Of a stretch of 49,183 nt of DNA, positions 40,665 through 49,102 are shown one piece after another. The notes below the pieces were generated by a model. That model had not been told where the DNA came from. It worked only from the letters and a program-made list of their open reading frames with translations, and made no database searches. This stretch comes from Filobacillus milosensis. Its GTDB lineage: Bacteria; Bacillota; Bacilli; Bacillales; Alkalibacillaceae. The stretch is from NCBI RefSeq assembly GCF_004402015.1, contig NZ_SOPW01000021.1:1-49183 (forward strand), read 5' to 3'. Each line of letters starts with the position of its first letter. Positions within the stretch are counted from its first letter, which is position 1. A program made the position numbers and the translations under genes.

Positions 40665-41918
40665 TTAATCTAGCCATGACTTAATTTGAGTCATAGCAGC
40701 ATTAACCCAACCTAATTCCAAATGATTGTGAGAAATTACCTTATTTCCAGATACTTGACCAATTCCTTCTTCTGATGTGGCACTTGTAATAAATACTACG
40801 CCATCACTCGGTCCAGTATGCTCGTTGTGAATTGTTGGTATATCATTTTGATTACCAGCTAGTAAATACGATTCAATGGAATTTGGTATTTGAGCTGTTA
40901 TAATGTCATCTACAAGCGAACCTTCATTTATCGCATGATCTATACCAAATCCATAGGTATAATAACCTTGACCACCATAATAAGTGGTATACCAATCTTG
41001 TTCATTCATTGGTAATGAGTATACACCATCCCATCTTGCTAGCATCTGAGTTTGACCAGGATAAAAATTCCCTTCATCCGTAATATAAATTGACAGTTCA
41101 TCATGACTTCTCCATAAACCATAGCAAACCATTTCAGTATGTGGAGAAGGAGCATTTACGGTTCCCCCACACTCAGGGTATATTGAAAAATTATGTGACC
41201 AACCATGTCTAAAGACATAGTCAAATCCTTTGTTGGGATTTCCAATTAACATTAACTTATTTATATCATCTTGATACTCAGTTCCACCATCTTTAATCAC
41301 TGATGATCCGTACATTCTTGCTGCAAAAGCACCTTTACTCCAACCTATAACATTAACTGTATTTGAACCCGTTTCGTCTTTAATAATTTGAATCGCATTA
41401 TGAATGTGTTCGGCCCAATAGTAGTTGTCTCCTTGTTTATGTCCAAAATTTATTGCAAAAACCTTATGTCCATCTGAAACAAGCTCTTGCATTAACCCGG
41501 TGTCAGGACAACTATAAGATCCGCATCCATAAGATCCCATTTCATTAGGATTTGCCCAAGCACGGTCTGCATTGTCATTAGCGCCATGAACAAGAAGGAC
41601 TGGAACCTCCTTTGAGTTAGTATCATATTTGTTTGCATAATATAATAAAAACTTACTAGAATGAGGTGCCTGAACATTATTGAAAAAAGTTAATCTTTGA
41701 CCTTCTTGGTTACCACGACCATCTGGTGGATAATCTTCGGCTTTAAACATAGGATTAGAATCTGACCATCGTTCCACGTGGCTCCAACCGTTATTGACAT
41801 TTGTGAAGGTTTCTTCTAAGGATAGTGTTGAAGTATTCTGAGGGGAATTTCCTCCTAATAAAGGAAGGGAAGCCAAAACCAAAACAGTAATAAACAATTT
41901 AAAAAATAACTTACTCAT
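40665..41918 (-). CDS. secreted lipase/esterase-like alpha/beta hydrolase
   Basis: A 417-aa exported protein: signal peptide MSKLFFKLFITVLVLASLPL with cleavage near GGNS, then a hydrolase with VPVLLVHGANDNADRAW, the elbow GWSKGAFAARM (nucleophile Ser near residue 195), and a probable His in SHNHLELGW near the C-terminus. Cys pairs (YGCGSYSCPD; PECGGTV...MVCYG) may form disulfides outside the cell. It could be a lipase, polyester depolymerase or esterase. ATG 41918 lies 7 nt after AGGGG. Upstream direct repeats are shared with the acyl-CoA ligase gene. Confidence 0.85.
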   Translation of the reverse strand: MSKLFFKLFITVLVLASLPLLGGNSPQNTSTLSLEETFTNVNNGWSHVERWSDSNPMFKAEDYPPDGRGNQEGQRLTFFNNVQAPHSSKFLLYYANKYDTNSKEVPVLLVHGANDNADRAWANPNEMGSYGCGSYSCPDTGLMQELVSDGHKVFAINFGHKQGDNYYWAEHIHNAIQIIKDETGSNTVNVIGWSKGAFAARMYGSSVIKDGGTEYQDDINKLMLIGNPNKGFDYVFRHGWSHNFSIYPECGGTVNAPSPHTEMVCYGLWRSHDELSIYITDEGNFYPGQTQMLARWDGVYSLPMNEQDWYTTYYGGQGYYTYGFGIDHAINEGSLVDDIITAQIPNSIESYLLAGNQNDIPTIHNEHTGPSDGVVFITSATSEEGIGQVSGNKVISHNHLELGWVNAAMTQIKSWLD

Positions 41919-41966
41919 CAAACAACCCCTTTTATCAAATTTGATGAGTTAATAATATAGAATATA

Positions 41967-41987
41967 AGTTACAAAGGAGTTACAAAT
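41967..41987 (-). promoter_or_regulatory. tandem 11-bp direct repeat before the lipase gene
   Basis: On the plus strand, AGTTACAAAGG is followed at once by AGTTACAAAT. The repeat starts 7 bp upstream of a TATATT -10 (minus strand, 41954-41959), so it covers the -35 zone of the lipase promoter. The same arrangement occurs at 48714-48734. Confidence 0.55.
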
Positions 41988-42056
41988 TTTCGAATATTAA
42001 CTAAAAAAAAAACACTCTAGGTTTCACCCATATCTAGAAACAATTCAAAGAAAATA

Positions 42057-42087
42057 AAAAACAGGTAAGTAGTCTACCTGTTTTTAC
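42057..42087 (-). terminator. terminator of the YkgJ-like gene
   Basis: AAAAACAGGTA and TACCTGTTTTT pair over 11 bp around a 7-nt loop; T runs on both strands. Confidence 0.88.
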
Positions 42088-42089
42088 AA

Positions 42090-42821
42090 TTAAGTTAGCG
42101 AATCAATCCATTCTTTCAAAAACACTGGCAAGTAATTATATTGATACACATCAGTCGGATAATCTAAAAACTCTGGATCATCCTCTTCAAAAACAACCTG
42201 TGCCGCTGCGTTTAATGCCCCCATGTAATTCTCATATAGAAACTCAAAGCTAACCGTTTCTTCTGGTACGTAATTTTTTGCACAAATTTCAGGGTCCATA
42301 TAATTTACATAAGTTCGACATGGTAATGGTCGTACTTCATAAGCCATGCATGTATTGGTTTCAGTGTTTAACAATGGACAAGGTAGCTGTTTTTTCATAT
42401 ATTCATACTTCACATCTTGTTCTTCAAAATCAAGTGAAGTAGCATCTTCTATTAAATTTTCGTAATTTTTATAGTATTGTCGCAGATGTTCTTTAAGTTC
42501 ATTGTGTCGTTCTTCGGGCATAGCTTCTATTGAAGCTATAATCATTTTCGCTTCCAACCGAGAGATAATTATTGGGAAATAACAGCAAAATGCACATCCT
42601 AACTGACAGTTTGGTGTCATATCCATGTGATTATCCATCTGATTCATTTTTTGAGATACTTCCTGAAGCAATTTCTGATATATAGCCATCATTTTTTCTT
42701 TTGGTTGATGATAACAATCTAATTGATCCTCAGCCACTTCATAAAATGAATCTTCATCTAATTCAAACGTTTCAAGCTTTGCTAAACGTTGTTTGACTTG
42801 TTCAAGTGTACGATTTTCCAT
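42090..42821 (-). CDS. YkgJ family cysteine-cluster protein
   Basis: A 243-aa soluble protein of the YkgJ/CxxCxxCC metal-binding group. Cysteines cluster in CQLGCAFCCYFP (C-x3-C-x2-CC), then CPLLNTETNTCMAYEVRPLP followed by CRTY, with one more in DPEICAKN. The family is thought to bind zinc or iron; its role is unknown. The N-terminal 60 residues are a charged helix. ATG 42821 (MENRTLEQVK) lies 9 nt after AAAGG. It is divergent from the 43-aa gene. Confidence 0.88.
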   Translation of the reverse strand: MENRTLEQVKQRLAKLETFELDEDSFYEVAEDQLDCYHQPKEKMMAIYQKLLQEVSQKMNQMDNHMDMTPNCQLGCAFCCYFPIIISRLEAKMIIASIEAMPEERHNELKEHLRQYYKNYENLIEDATSLDFEEQDVKYEYMKKQLPCPLLNTETNTCMAYEVRPLPCRTYVNYMDPEICAKNYVPEETVSFEFLYENYMGALNAAAQVVFEEDDPEFLDYPTDVYQYNYLPVFLKEWIDSLT

Positions 42822-42998
42822 ATGAAACAACCTTTCTAATTTGCTCTTATTATCTTACCATAGGATAACGCTCGTACATATGTAAAAAGTTTCATATAAG
42901 ATCTTATGATTTTTTTACTTCTCATAGGGAAATATAGATGTTACAATGCCTAATGCATATGAATTTCTGATTCAACTTTTAAGAAAGAGGTGTTATAG

Positions 42999-43130
42999 AT
43001 GTATATCGGTACTAAAGGTTGGTTTGTAACAGAATTGAAAAAAATCGGTGTAAGCTATCATGAAGGACGCAAAATTGAGTCATATGATGCATCTACACTT
43101 GCAAATTTACTAGAATCCAAGAAAAAATAA
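42999..43130 (+). CDS. small YflJ/DUF2639-like protein, 43 aa
   Basis: MYIGTKGWFVTELKKIGVSY begins a basic 43-aa protein ending in LESKKK. AGAGGTG lies 6 nt before ATG and its own terminator follows the stop, so it is a real single-gene unit. The Y-x-G-x-K-G-W-x-V-x(2)-L-K pattern resembles Bacillus YflJ (DUF2639) as I remember it; function unknown. Confidence 0.75.
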   Translation: MYIGTKGWFVTELKKIGVSYHEGRKIESYDASTLANLLESKKK

Positions 43131-43138
43131 CCATTATT

Positions 43139-43170
43139 ATTACAGAGGATTATTCCTCTGTAATTTTTTT
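43139..43170 (+). terminator. terminator of the 43-aa gene
   Basis: ATTACAGAGG and CCTCTGTAAT pair over 10 bp around a 6-nt loop, followed by TTTTTTT. Confidence 0.92.
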
Positions 43171-43267
43171 GTTAAATTTTCTTAACGCTATTCGACAACT
43201 TTCCGTGTTAAAATATTAATTAGGAAATTAGACTAGAACTCAGAACTACTAGAGATGGAGGCATCTT

Positions 43268-44275
43268 ATGTTTGCGAATGCAGAGATTGGAATAGATTTA
43301 GGGACAGCGAACCTTTTGATATACAGTAAAAATAAAGGAATTGTATTCAATGAACCTTCAGTTGTTGCTATAGATACTCGAACAAGAAAAGTATTAGCTG
43401 TTGGTAATGAAGCAAAAGAAATGATTGGTAAAACTCCTGCAAATATTACATCGATTCGTCCGTTAAAAGACGGTGTAATTGCGGATTATGAAGTAACTTC
43501 TCAAATGTTAAATGTTATGCTTAAAAAAGTTAGCAAACGCCTTGGCATGTCTATGCGCAAGCCTAATGTTATCGTGTGTGCGCCAACAGGATCTACATCG
43601 GTAGAACGCAGAGCGATTGATAATGCGATTAAAGACTATGGCGCTAAACAAGTCCATATTATTGAAGAACCTGTTGCAGCAGCAGTCGGTGCTGGCTTAC
43701 CAGTAGACGAGCCTGTTTCAAACGTTGTTGTAGATATTGGTGGTGGAACAAGTGAAGTAGCTATTATTTCATTTGGTGGTGTCGTGTCTGCCAACTCTAT
43801 TCGTACGGGTGGCGACCATATGGACCTGGCCATCATTCAACACGTTCGTAAAAATTACAATGTATTAATTGGAGAGCGTACAGCTGAGAATATTAAAATG
43901 GAAATCGGTTATGCTCTCATTGATCATGATACATTACAAATGGAAATTAGAGGTCGTGACCTTGTTACAGGATTACCAAAAACGGTCACTCTAAACTCAA
44001 AAGAAATTCAAGAAGCCCTTAGAGAACCATTAGAATCTATTCTTGAAGCTGTTCGATCAACTTTAGAAAACTGCCCTCCAGAATTAAGTGGTGATATCGT
44101 CGATCACGGTATTATGCTTACAGGTGGTGGCGCACTTCTTAAAGGCATGAAAGAATGGTTACAAGGTGAGATCGATGTACCCGTACACGTTGCTGAAAAC
44201 CCATTAGAATGTGTAGCAATTGGTACAGGAAAATCACTATACCTTATTCATAAGCTTCAAAAAGCTGCAAAATAA
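43268..44275 (+). CDS. mreBH: rod-shape protein MreBH (actin-like)
   Basis: A bacterial actin that directs lateral wall synthesis and autolysins (LytE in B. subtilis). 335 aa, the MreBH length. Motifs: [16 protein letters not shown] (phosphate 1), [20 protein letters not shown]-like phosphate 2 at about 155-172, and [11 protein letters not shown] for the adenosine site. It matches MreBH better than MreB or Mbl over [20 protein letters not shown] and [15 protein letters not shown]. It stands alone, without mreCD or spoIIID, which also fits mreBH. GGAGG lies 6 nt before ATG. In B. subtilis it depends on sigma-I; I see no clear sigma-I site. Confidence 0.92.
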   Translation: MFANAEIGIDLGTANLLIYSKNKGIVFNEPSVVAIDTRTRKVLAVGNEAKEMIGKTPANITSIRPLKDGVIADYEVTSQMLNVMLKKVSKRLGMSMRKPNVIVCAPTGSTSVERRAIDNAIKDYGAKQVHIIEEPVAAAVGAGLPVDEPVSNVVVDIGGGTSEVAIISFGGVVSANSIRTGGDHMDLAIIQHVRKNYNVLIGERTAENIKMEIGYALIDHDTLQMEIRGRDLVTGLPKTVTLNSKEIQEALREPLESILEAVRSTLENCPPELSGDIVDHGIMLTGGGALLKGMKEWLQGEIDVPVHVAENPLECVAIGTGKSLYLIHKLQKAAK

Positions 44276-44280
44276 AGATA

Positions 44281-44317
44281 AAAGCTATCGCCCAATTATA
44301 AGGCGATAGCTTTTTTT
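44281..44317. terminator. bidirectional terminator, mreBH/EamA
   Basis: AAAGCTATCGCC and GGCGATAGCTTT pair over 12 bp around a 9-nt loop; a long T run follows. Confidence 0.92.
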
Positions 44318-45236
44318 AAACTTTTTTAGATTTAGTTAATTTAAACTTTTTTATGGATTGAATGTTCACATTCACCATAATTACACCAATGACAACTAGA
44401 ACCCCGCCAATAATTTGTGCTGCAACCACTTGTTCATCAAGGAATATGACGGCACCAATCGTAGTAAAAAACGGAAGTAAGTTTAGAAACACACTAGATA
44501 GCGATGGTCCCAAATCAGACACAGCCTGATTCCATAAAATTAAAGCAATAAATGAAGGGAAGATTCCTAAATACAATAATCCTGACCAACTACTCACTGT
44601 AGTTAATTGAGTTGGAACGCCAACTAAAAACCACTCCAACATCATTGCGGGTAATAATACCATTGCGCCTAAACCGACCATGGCTAAGGTTCCACCTAGA
44701 ATAGGGAACTTGTGATTGTGTTGCTTAACGATTAATGTATAAAACGCCCAAACCACCATGGCTACAAGCATTGTGATATCCCCGATATTGAATTCTAGTT
44801 GTAACAATGCTTGAAAAGAACCTTGTGTTAATACCCACAACGCACCAATAAATGAAATAACAGTCCCTATAATATGTTTAATCCTTAGTCTTTCTTTTAA
44901 AATTAAGAATGACAAGATCATCGCAAAAGCTGGGGTCGTTGCTTCAACAATCCCTGCATTTGTAGATGTCGTAAAATTTAATGATAAGTATACTAAGACA
45001 TTAAACGTCGTAATCCCTGTAAGGGCAATACCAATCAATGGCCATAAATTTTCTTTTAAAATAGAATAATAATACCGAAACTGTTTATATCCAAATGGTA
45101 AAACAACTGTAAATGCGATGAGCGTTCTGAAAAATGCAATGGTGACAGGAGGTAAGTCATTAATGGCTTTACCTACTATTAAATTTCCGGAAAAAATCAT
45201 CACTGTAACAATTAAAAATATATAAGAACGTATCAT
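44316..45236 (-). CDS. EamA family (DMT) transporter
   Basis: A 306-aa drug/metabolite transporter with ten helices in two EamA repeats (about 5-140 and 150-285). The first repeat holds PPVTIAFFRTLIAF and ends NAGIVEATTPAFAMILSFLI; the second holds LGPSLSSVFLNLLPFFTTIG with AVIFLDEQVVAAQIIGGVLV. Relatives export amino acids or metabolites; the substrate is unknown. The start is the ATG 7 nt after AGGTGG (MIRSYIFLIV). Confidence 0.9.
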   Translation of the reverse strand: MIRSYIFLIVTVMIFSGNLIVGKAINDLPPVTIAFFRTLIAFTVVLPFGYKQFRYYYSILKENLWPLIGIALTGITTFNVLVYLSLNFTTSTNAGIVEATTPAFAMILSFLILKERLRIKHIIGTVISFIGALWVLTQGSFQALLQLEFNIGDITMLVAMVVWAFYTLIVKQHNHKFPILGGTLAMVGLGAMVLLPAMMLEWFLVGVPTQLTTVSSWSGLLYLGIFPSFIALILWNQAVSDLGPSLSSVFLNLLPFFTTIGAVIFLDEQVVAAQIIGGVLVVIGVIMVNVNIQSIKKFKLTKSKKV

Positions 45237-45254
45237 ATGCTTACCACCTATAAC

Positions 45255-45290
45255 AATAATAAAGTGCAACTCTATTAATAGAGCTGCACT
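45255..45290 (-). terminator. terminator of the ABC exporter operon
   Basis: On the minus strand, AGTGCAGCTCTATT and AATAGAGTTGCACT pair (one G-U) and TTATTATTG follows. Confidence 0.75.
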
Positions 45291-45305
45291 GATAATTTTA
45301 GTGGA

Positions 45306-46082
45306 TTAATATTGACTTAGCAAACCTTTCTCCATCGCTACATTTTCAGATTTCATATAAATATATAACCCTATTGCAACGTAAAATATAGAATTTAACA
45401 CAAGCGCTGAATAATCGATCATTGTGAAATCTCCCCAAGTATAACCATGAATCATCACCTGACGAATCATATCAACCCCCTTAACAAATGGGGCGAAGAT
45501 TAAATAAGGCGCGACAGACAAGGGGACGAACGTTAATCCCATTAAAATAAATTGTAAGATTTGTAAGAATGATTGAATCTGTTTAACAATAATCGCAAGA
45601 CCAGCCAGCATAAACCCAATGCCGACCATACCAATTGCAGTAATAAAGAAAATAGGGAGCACTAAATCAACTCTAAAATACAACCACTGATTAGCTGTAA
45701 ACATAGATAAAATTAATAAGAAAATAACAATGGTGCCATTCAAGAAAAAGTTCGCGGTAATTCTTGCTAATAGAATTCGCCACATCCCCTTAGGCGACAT
45801 AAACAATTGTTCTAAAGTTCCTCGCTGGGCTTCTATTAAAATTGTGAACCCTAGCCCCTGAAGAGTCATTAGCATGAAGAACCAGATCACATAGTTCACA
45901 ATTACATATTGTATATTTGTATCGGCTTGTTGCGGATCACCAATAACATTAATACCTAATAACATCGCTAAGAAAATAAAATAAAAGGTTAGAATCATAC
46001 TAATCGTATTAGGAAAATATCGTTTTAATTCAATAAACTCTTTACGTGTATTTGCACTAACTAGATGCCAAAGCTCTATCAT
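45306..46082 (-). CDS. ABC-2 type transporter permease
   Basis: A 258-aa permease with six hydrophobic segments and the ABC-2 family stretch ILIEAQRGTLEQLFMSPKGM after helix 2. The C-terminal half has FLQILQFILMGLTFVPLSVA, typical of drug/lipid-type ABC-2 permeases. The cargo is unknown. AAGGAGG lies 9 nt before ATG and inside the ATPase gene, which it overlaps by 26 bp, a sign of translational coupling. Confidence 0.9.
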   Translation of the reverse strand: MIELWHLVSANTRKEFIELKRYFPNTISMILTFYFIFLAMLLGINVIGDPQQADTNIQYVIVNYVIWFFMLMTLQGLGFTILIEAQRGTLEQLFMSPKGMWRILLARITANFFLNGTIVIFLLILSMFTANQWLYFRVDLVLPIFFITAIGMVGIGFMLAGLAIIVKQIQSFLQILQFILMGLTFVPLSVAPYLIFAPFVKGVDMIRQVMIHGYTWGDFTMIDYSALVLNSIFYVAIGLYIYMKSENVAMEKGLLSQY

Positions 46083-47031
46083 TCTCTTGTCCCTCCTTAA
46101 TTAACTTCATGAATACCTGTTCAAAATCGACAGATGTTCGATCAATTTTTTCTATATTTGTTTGTTCACTTTTTAAAATGTCCATCATAATGTAAAGGTC
46201 ATTTTCTCTTTCAATCGTAATCTCGATCTGTTGATCACTAATTTCATAGATTGGAAAGTGACTTTTTATCGCTGTAATTTGTTGTTGAGTTAATTCATCG
46301 CTTACAGTAAAGCAATAGGCACGCGATTCAAAAAGCTTAATTAAATTTTCAACCTTTTCATCTGCGACAACTTTACCATTATTAATGATGACTGTTCGTT
46401 CACACAGTTCTTGAACGACTGGCATGTCATGTGTACTAATGATGATCGTCTTTCCTTGTTCTTTTACAATTCGCTTGAGTAACTCTCGCACTTCATAGCT
46501 TGTTTCTACGTCTAAACCTAACGTCGGTTCATCTAATAGAATAACTTCTGTATCTGCGAGTAATGCCACAGCAATTGCTAATTTTTGCTGCATCCCCCTC
46601 GAGAGACTGCTCACCAACTCATTTTCTTTTTCTTTTAAGTTAAACAATATAAGTAAGTCTTCAACTTTCTGCTTAACTTCTTTACGGCCAACTCCACGAT
46701 TTCCTGCAAAGTATTCCAGGTTCTCTCGAGCAGTTAACCTCCAGTATAAGTTACGATTCCCTTCTAATACCGCACTAATATAATTTAGCGCTTTCAAACG
46801 CTGCTTATCAGAATCATAACCATTTATATGAACGGATCCTCCATTCGGCTTTAATAGGCCACAAATTGATTTAATGGTAGTCGTTTTACCAGCTCCATTC
46901 GGACCTAATAACCCCAGGATTTCCCCTCGATACACTTCAAAACTAACGCCATCCACTGCTTTGACAATCTCTTTTGTTTTTCTTTTTTTGTACTTTTTGT
47001 GTAACTCTTTAACTTCAATAATCGTTTCCAT
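46057..47031 (-). CDS. ABC transporter ATP-binding protein
   Basis: A 324-aa ABC ATPase. Walker A GPNGAGKTT, Walker B VILLDEPTLGLD and H-loop STHDM are canonical. The signature is LSRGMQQK instead of LSGGQ, a variant known in ABC-2 partners. Residues 235-324 are an extra DUF4162-like tail. ATG 47031 (METIIEVKEL) is chosen because the ATG two codons earlier touches the Shine-Dalgarno GGGGG. It pairs with the permease downstream. Confidence 0.92.
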   Translation of the reverse strand: METIIEVKELHKKYKKRKTKEIVKAVDGVSFEVYRGEILGLLGPNGAGKTTTIKSICGLLKPNGGSVHINGYDSDKQRLKALNYISAVLEGNRNLYWRLTARENLEYFAGNRGVGRKEVKQKVEDLLILFNLKEKENELVSSLSRGMQQKLAIAVALLADTEVILLDEPTLGLDVETSYEVRELLKRIVKEQGKTIIISTHDMPVVQELCERTVIINNGKVVADEKVENLIKLFESRAYCFTVSDELTQQQITAIKSHFPIYEISDQQIEITIERENDLYIMMDILKSEQTNIEKIDRTSVDFEQVFMKLIKEGQENDRALASS

Positions 47032-47140
47032 CTTCATCCCCCTTTTTATAAACTAATAAGATTATAGCAAAAATTTTCAGAATAATATAACAGTCTTGAG
47101 TGTGTTTATATCTCCACCTCAAGACGGAGTAAATTGATAA

Positions 47141-47167
47141 ACAAAAAAGAGAGCACTATGGCTCTCC
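47141..47167 (-). terminator. terminator of the acyl-CoA ligase gene
   Basis: On the minus strand, GAGAGC and GCTCTC pair around a 6-nt loop and TTTTTTG follows. Confidence 0.8.
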
Positions 47168-47181
47168 TAAGGGGGTAAAAC

Positions 47182-48666
47182 CTATATATTAGAATATTCC
47201 TTAACTAACGCATTTTTATCAATTTTACCGACATGGGTTTTAGGCAATTCATCTACCATATAAAATTTCTTAGGGATTTTATATCTGCTAAGCTTTTGTT
47301 CACAATACTTAACCAGTACTTCTTCTGTCATGTGACCATCACACAGAGAAACAAATGCAGCAACTACCTCTCCCCATTTGTCATGGGGTAACCCAACCAC
47401 TGCGACTTCATTCACTTGTTCATGCGACTGTAGCCAATGTTCAATCTCTAACGGATAGATATTTTCTCCGCCTGATATGATCATTTCTTTTTTCCGACCA
47501 GCTATGTAAACATACCCCGCTGCATCACGTCGCGCCAGATCACCCGTTAAAAACCAATCTTGAATAAATGCATTTCGAGTTTCCTCTTCATTATTCCAAT
47601 AACATTCAAATAAATGCTTTCCTTTTAACCATAGTTCCCCATTCACGTTCACATCAACTTCAGCACCATCTTCATCAACAATTTTTATCTCATTGAACAA
47701 CATGGCTCTTCCAACTGACCCTTGATGAAGCAAGGCCTCATCTGGATCGATATAAAAATTATTAGGACCCGCTTCAGTCAAGCCGTAACCTTCTTTAAAT
47801 TTTAGTCCTTTATTTTTAAACGCCTCATATACCGTTAACGGGCAAGGGGCTCCTCCAGATAAAAATACTTTCATATCCGGAAAATCAGCTTGCTTAAACA
47901 TCTCTGTTTGTACAATCATATGATACATCGTTGGGATAAATAAAACAGTTGTACATCGATAGTTAATTAATTCCTCAACGGCTTCTTCAGGATCAAAAGT
48001 CGATCGTAAAACGACCGTTCCCCCAGCCAATAATATTGGTGTAGTTAAGGCATTTAAACCTCCTGTGTGAAACATTGGAATAGTCGTTAACGTACAATCT
48101 TCTTTAGTTAAATTCCAGCTGACTATTGTATTAATCGCATTCCAAAATATCGATTGGTGACTTAACACCGCGCCTTTTGGTTTTCCTGTAGTACCACCTG
48201 TATAGACCATGGCCAGCGGGTCTTTTTCTGAAATATCAACAACTGAAAGAGGTATATCATTAAGGTGGTTACTATTTATGTAATCATTTGTTTTAATTAT
48301 CATGGATGGTTCTAACCATTCATGCTCTTCCGAAAAAAGTTGATGTACAGCAATAAAGGTTGGCCCAGAATCGTTCACGACATATTGCAGCTCATCTGTT
48401 GATAAACGCCAATTTAGCGGAACAAAAATGGCACCTATTTTCATACAGGCAAAAAGAAAATCAAGATAACTTACATGATTAGGGGCTAACAGTGCAACTC
48501 GATCACCTTTGTTTACTTGATGATCAACCAGAATCGCTGCCAATTGTTCAGCACGTTCGTTAATTTCAAAATAAGTCCATGATTCATCCGTATCTGCATC
48601 TATTATAGCTCGGTCATTAGAGAAAAGTTGAGCACGTTTTCCTATCCAATCGATTTCTGTCTGCAC
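47182..48666 (-). CDS. AMP-binding fatty acyl-CoA ligase
   Basis: Activates a carboxylic acid, probably a fatty acid, with ATP and CoA. 494 aa. Motifs in order: P-loop YTGGTTGKPKGA near residue 160, TIPMFHTGGLNAL, GYGLTEAGP, DWFLTGDLARRDAAG and AGRKKEMIISGGENIYP, and the catalytic Lys in LPKTHVGKIDKNAL near the end. Chain length is not readable; medium/long-chain FadD-like or 2-succinylbenzoate-like relatives are possible. I start at GTG 48666 (MQTEIDWIGKR), 9 nt after GGAAGGGG; the TTG at 48675 touches that site. It shares the upstream direct repeat with the secreted lipase. Confidence 0.9.
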   Translation of the reverse strand: MQTEIDWIGKRAQLFSNDRAIIDADTDESWTYFEINERAEQLAAILVDHQVNKGDRVALLAPNHVSYLDFLFACMKIGAIFVPLNWRLSTDELQYVVNDSGPTFIAVHQLFSEEHEWLEPSMIIKTNDYINSNHLNDIPLSVVDISEKDPLAMVYTGGTTGKPKGAVLSHQSIFWNAINTIVSWNLTKEDCTLTTIPMFHTGGLNALTTPILLAGGTVVLRSTFDPEEAVEELINYRCTTVLFIPTMYHMIVQTEMFKQADFPDMKVFLSGGAPCPLTVYEAFKNKGLKFKEGYGLTEAGPNNFYIDPDEALLHQGSVGRAMLFNEIKIVDEDGAEVDVNVNGELWLKGKHLFECYWNNEEETRNAFIQDWFLTGDLARRDAAGYVYIAGRKKEMIISGGENIYPLEIEHWLQSHEQVNEVAVVGLPHDKWGEVVAAFVSLCDGHMTEEVLVKYCEQKLSRYKIPKKFYMVDELPKTHVGKIDKNALVKEYSNI

Positions 48667-48713
48667 ATTATTCAACCCCTTCCGTCTACTGTAATTATCA
48701 TAGTATACCTTAG

Positions 48714-48734
48714 AGTTACAAATGAGTTACAAGT
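48714..48734 (-). promoter_or_regulatory. tandem 11-bp direct repeat before the acyl-CoA ligase gene
   Basis: On the plus strand, AGTTACAAATG is followed by AGTTACAAGT. It starts 6 bp upstream of a TATACT -10 (minus strand, 48702-48707). The first nine bases of each unit (AGTTACAAA or AGTTACAAG) match the repeat before the lipase gene. Confidence 0.55.
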
Positions 48735-48738
48735 AGAT

Positions 48739-48811
48739 AAAGAGCTTGCAAACGCAAGTTAGGAGCGATAAACAAATAATTCGCAAAAATCTCCGACAGC
48801 CTCGACTCTTT
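48739..48811. other. possible multi-helix structured region
   Basis: AAAGAG (48739-44) can pair with CTCTTT (48806-11), enclosing CTTGC-aaac-GCAAG (48745-58) and GGAGCGA...TCG...CTCC (48762-94). This gives a three-way-junction-like layout of modest stability. AAAGGAG follows at 48823-48829 before a 13-codon ORF (ATG 48834) that I cannot call. From 48840 to 48960 I see only AT-rich sequence. Confidence 0.25.
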
Positions 48812-48976
48812 AAGAACTTAATAAAGGAGCCATATGGTGTCAGTAGTTAATGTACTAATTACTGTGTTAACTTGAATCCGAATTGCTAATGTGATTTTAA
48901 AGAACTAAATGAGTTAATATAATTTATATAAATAAATTGAAATTATATACAATTCCCGCATATTGTCAATCCATTA

Positions 48977-49063
48977 TGTTATACTGTAAATAAACCTTTA
49001 AAGCTTTAAATCTTTTTTATTACTTGTACCATTTCCCTACTCGAACCTCGAGTAGGTTTTTTT
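48977..49063 (+). ncRNA. candidate short transcript or leader, about 75 nt
   Basis: An extended -10 (TG-T-TATACT, 48977-48985) would start RNA near 48992, and a strong terminator ends it near 49063. There is no ORF with a ribosome binding site in between. It may be a small RNA, or the attenuated leader of a gene to the right of the window. Confidence 0.35.
49036..49063 (+). terminator. intrinsic terminator near the window end
   Basis: CCTACTCG and CGAGTAGG pair over 8 bp around AACCT and run into TTTTTTT. Confidence 0.9.
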
Positions 49064-49086
49064 ATGGTTCTAAGTCAAATGTTGGG

Positions 49087-49102
49087 GTGAGCGAACGCTC
49101 AC
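49087..49102. repeat. inverted repeat resembling the minisatellite unit
   Basis: GTGAGCG-AA-CGCTCAC is a 16-bp inverted repeat. It contains GAACGCTCA, the core of the 20-bp unit at 14268-14600, and is followed by CTCC and ATTTATGCGA, close to the earliest copies of that array. Confidence 0.4.

Noticed and set aside
48834-48875. 13-codon ORF after AAAGGAG
   Set aside because: The start and binding site are plausible, but it is too short to separate from chance and no terminator or conserved context follows.
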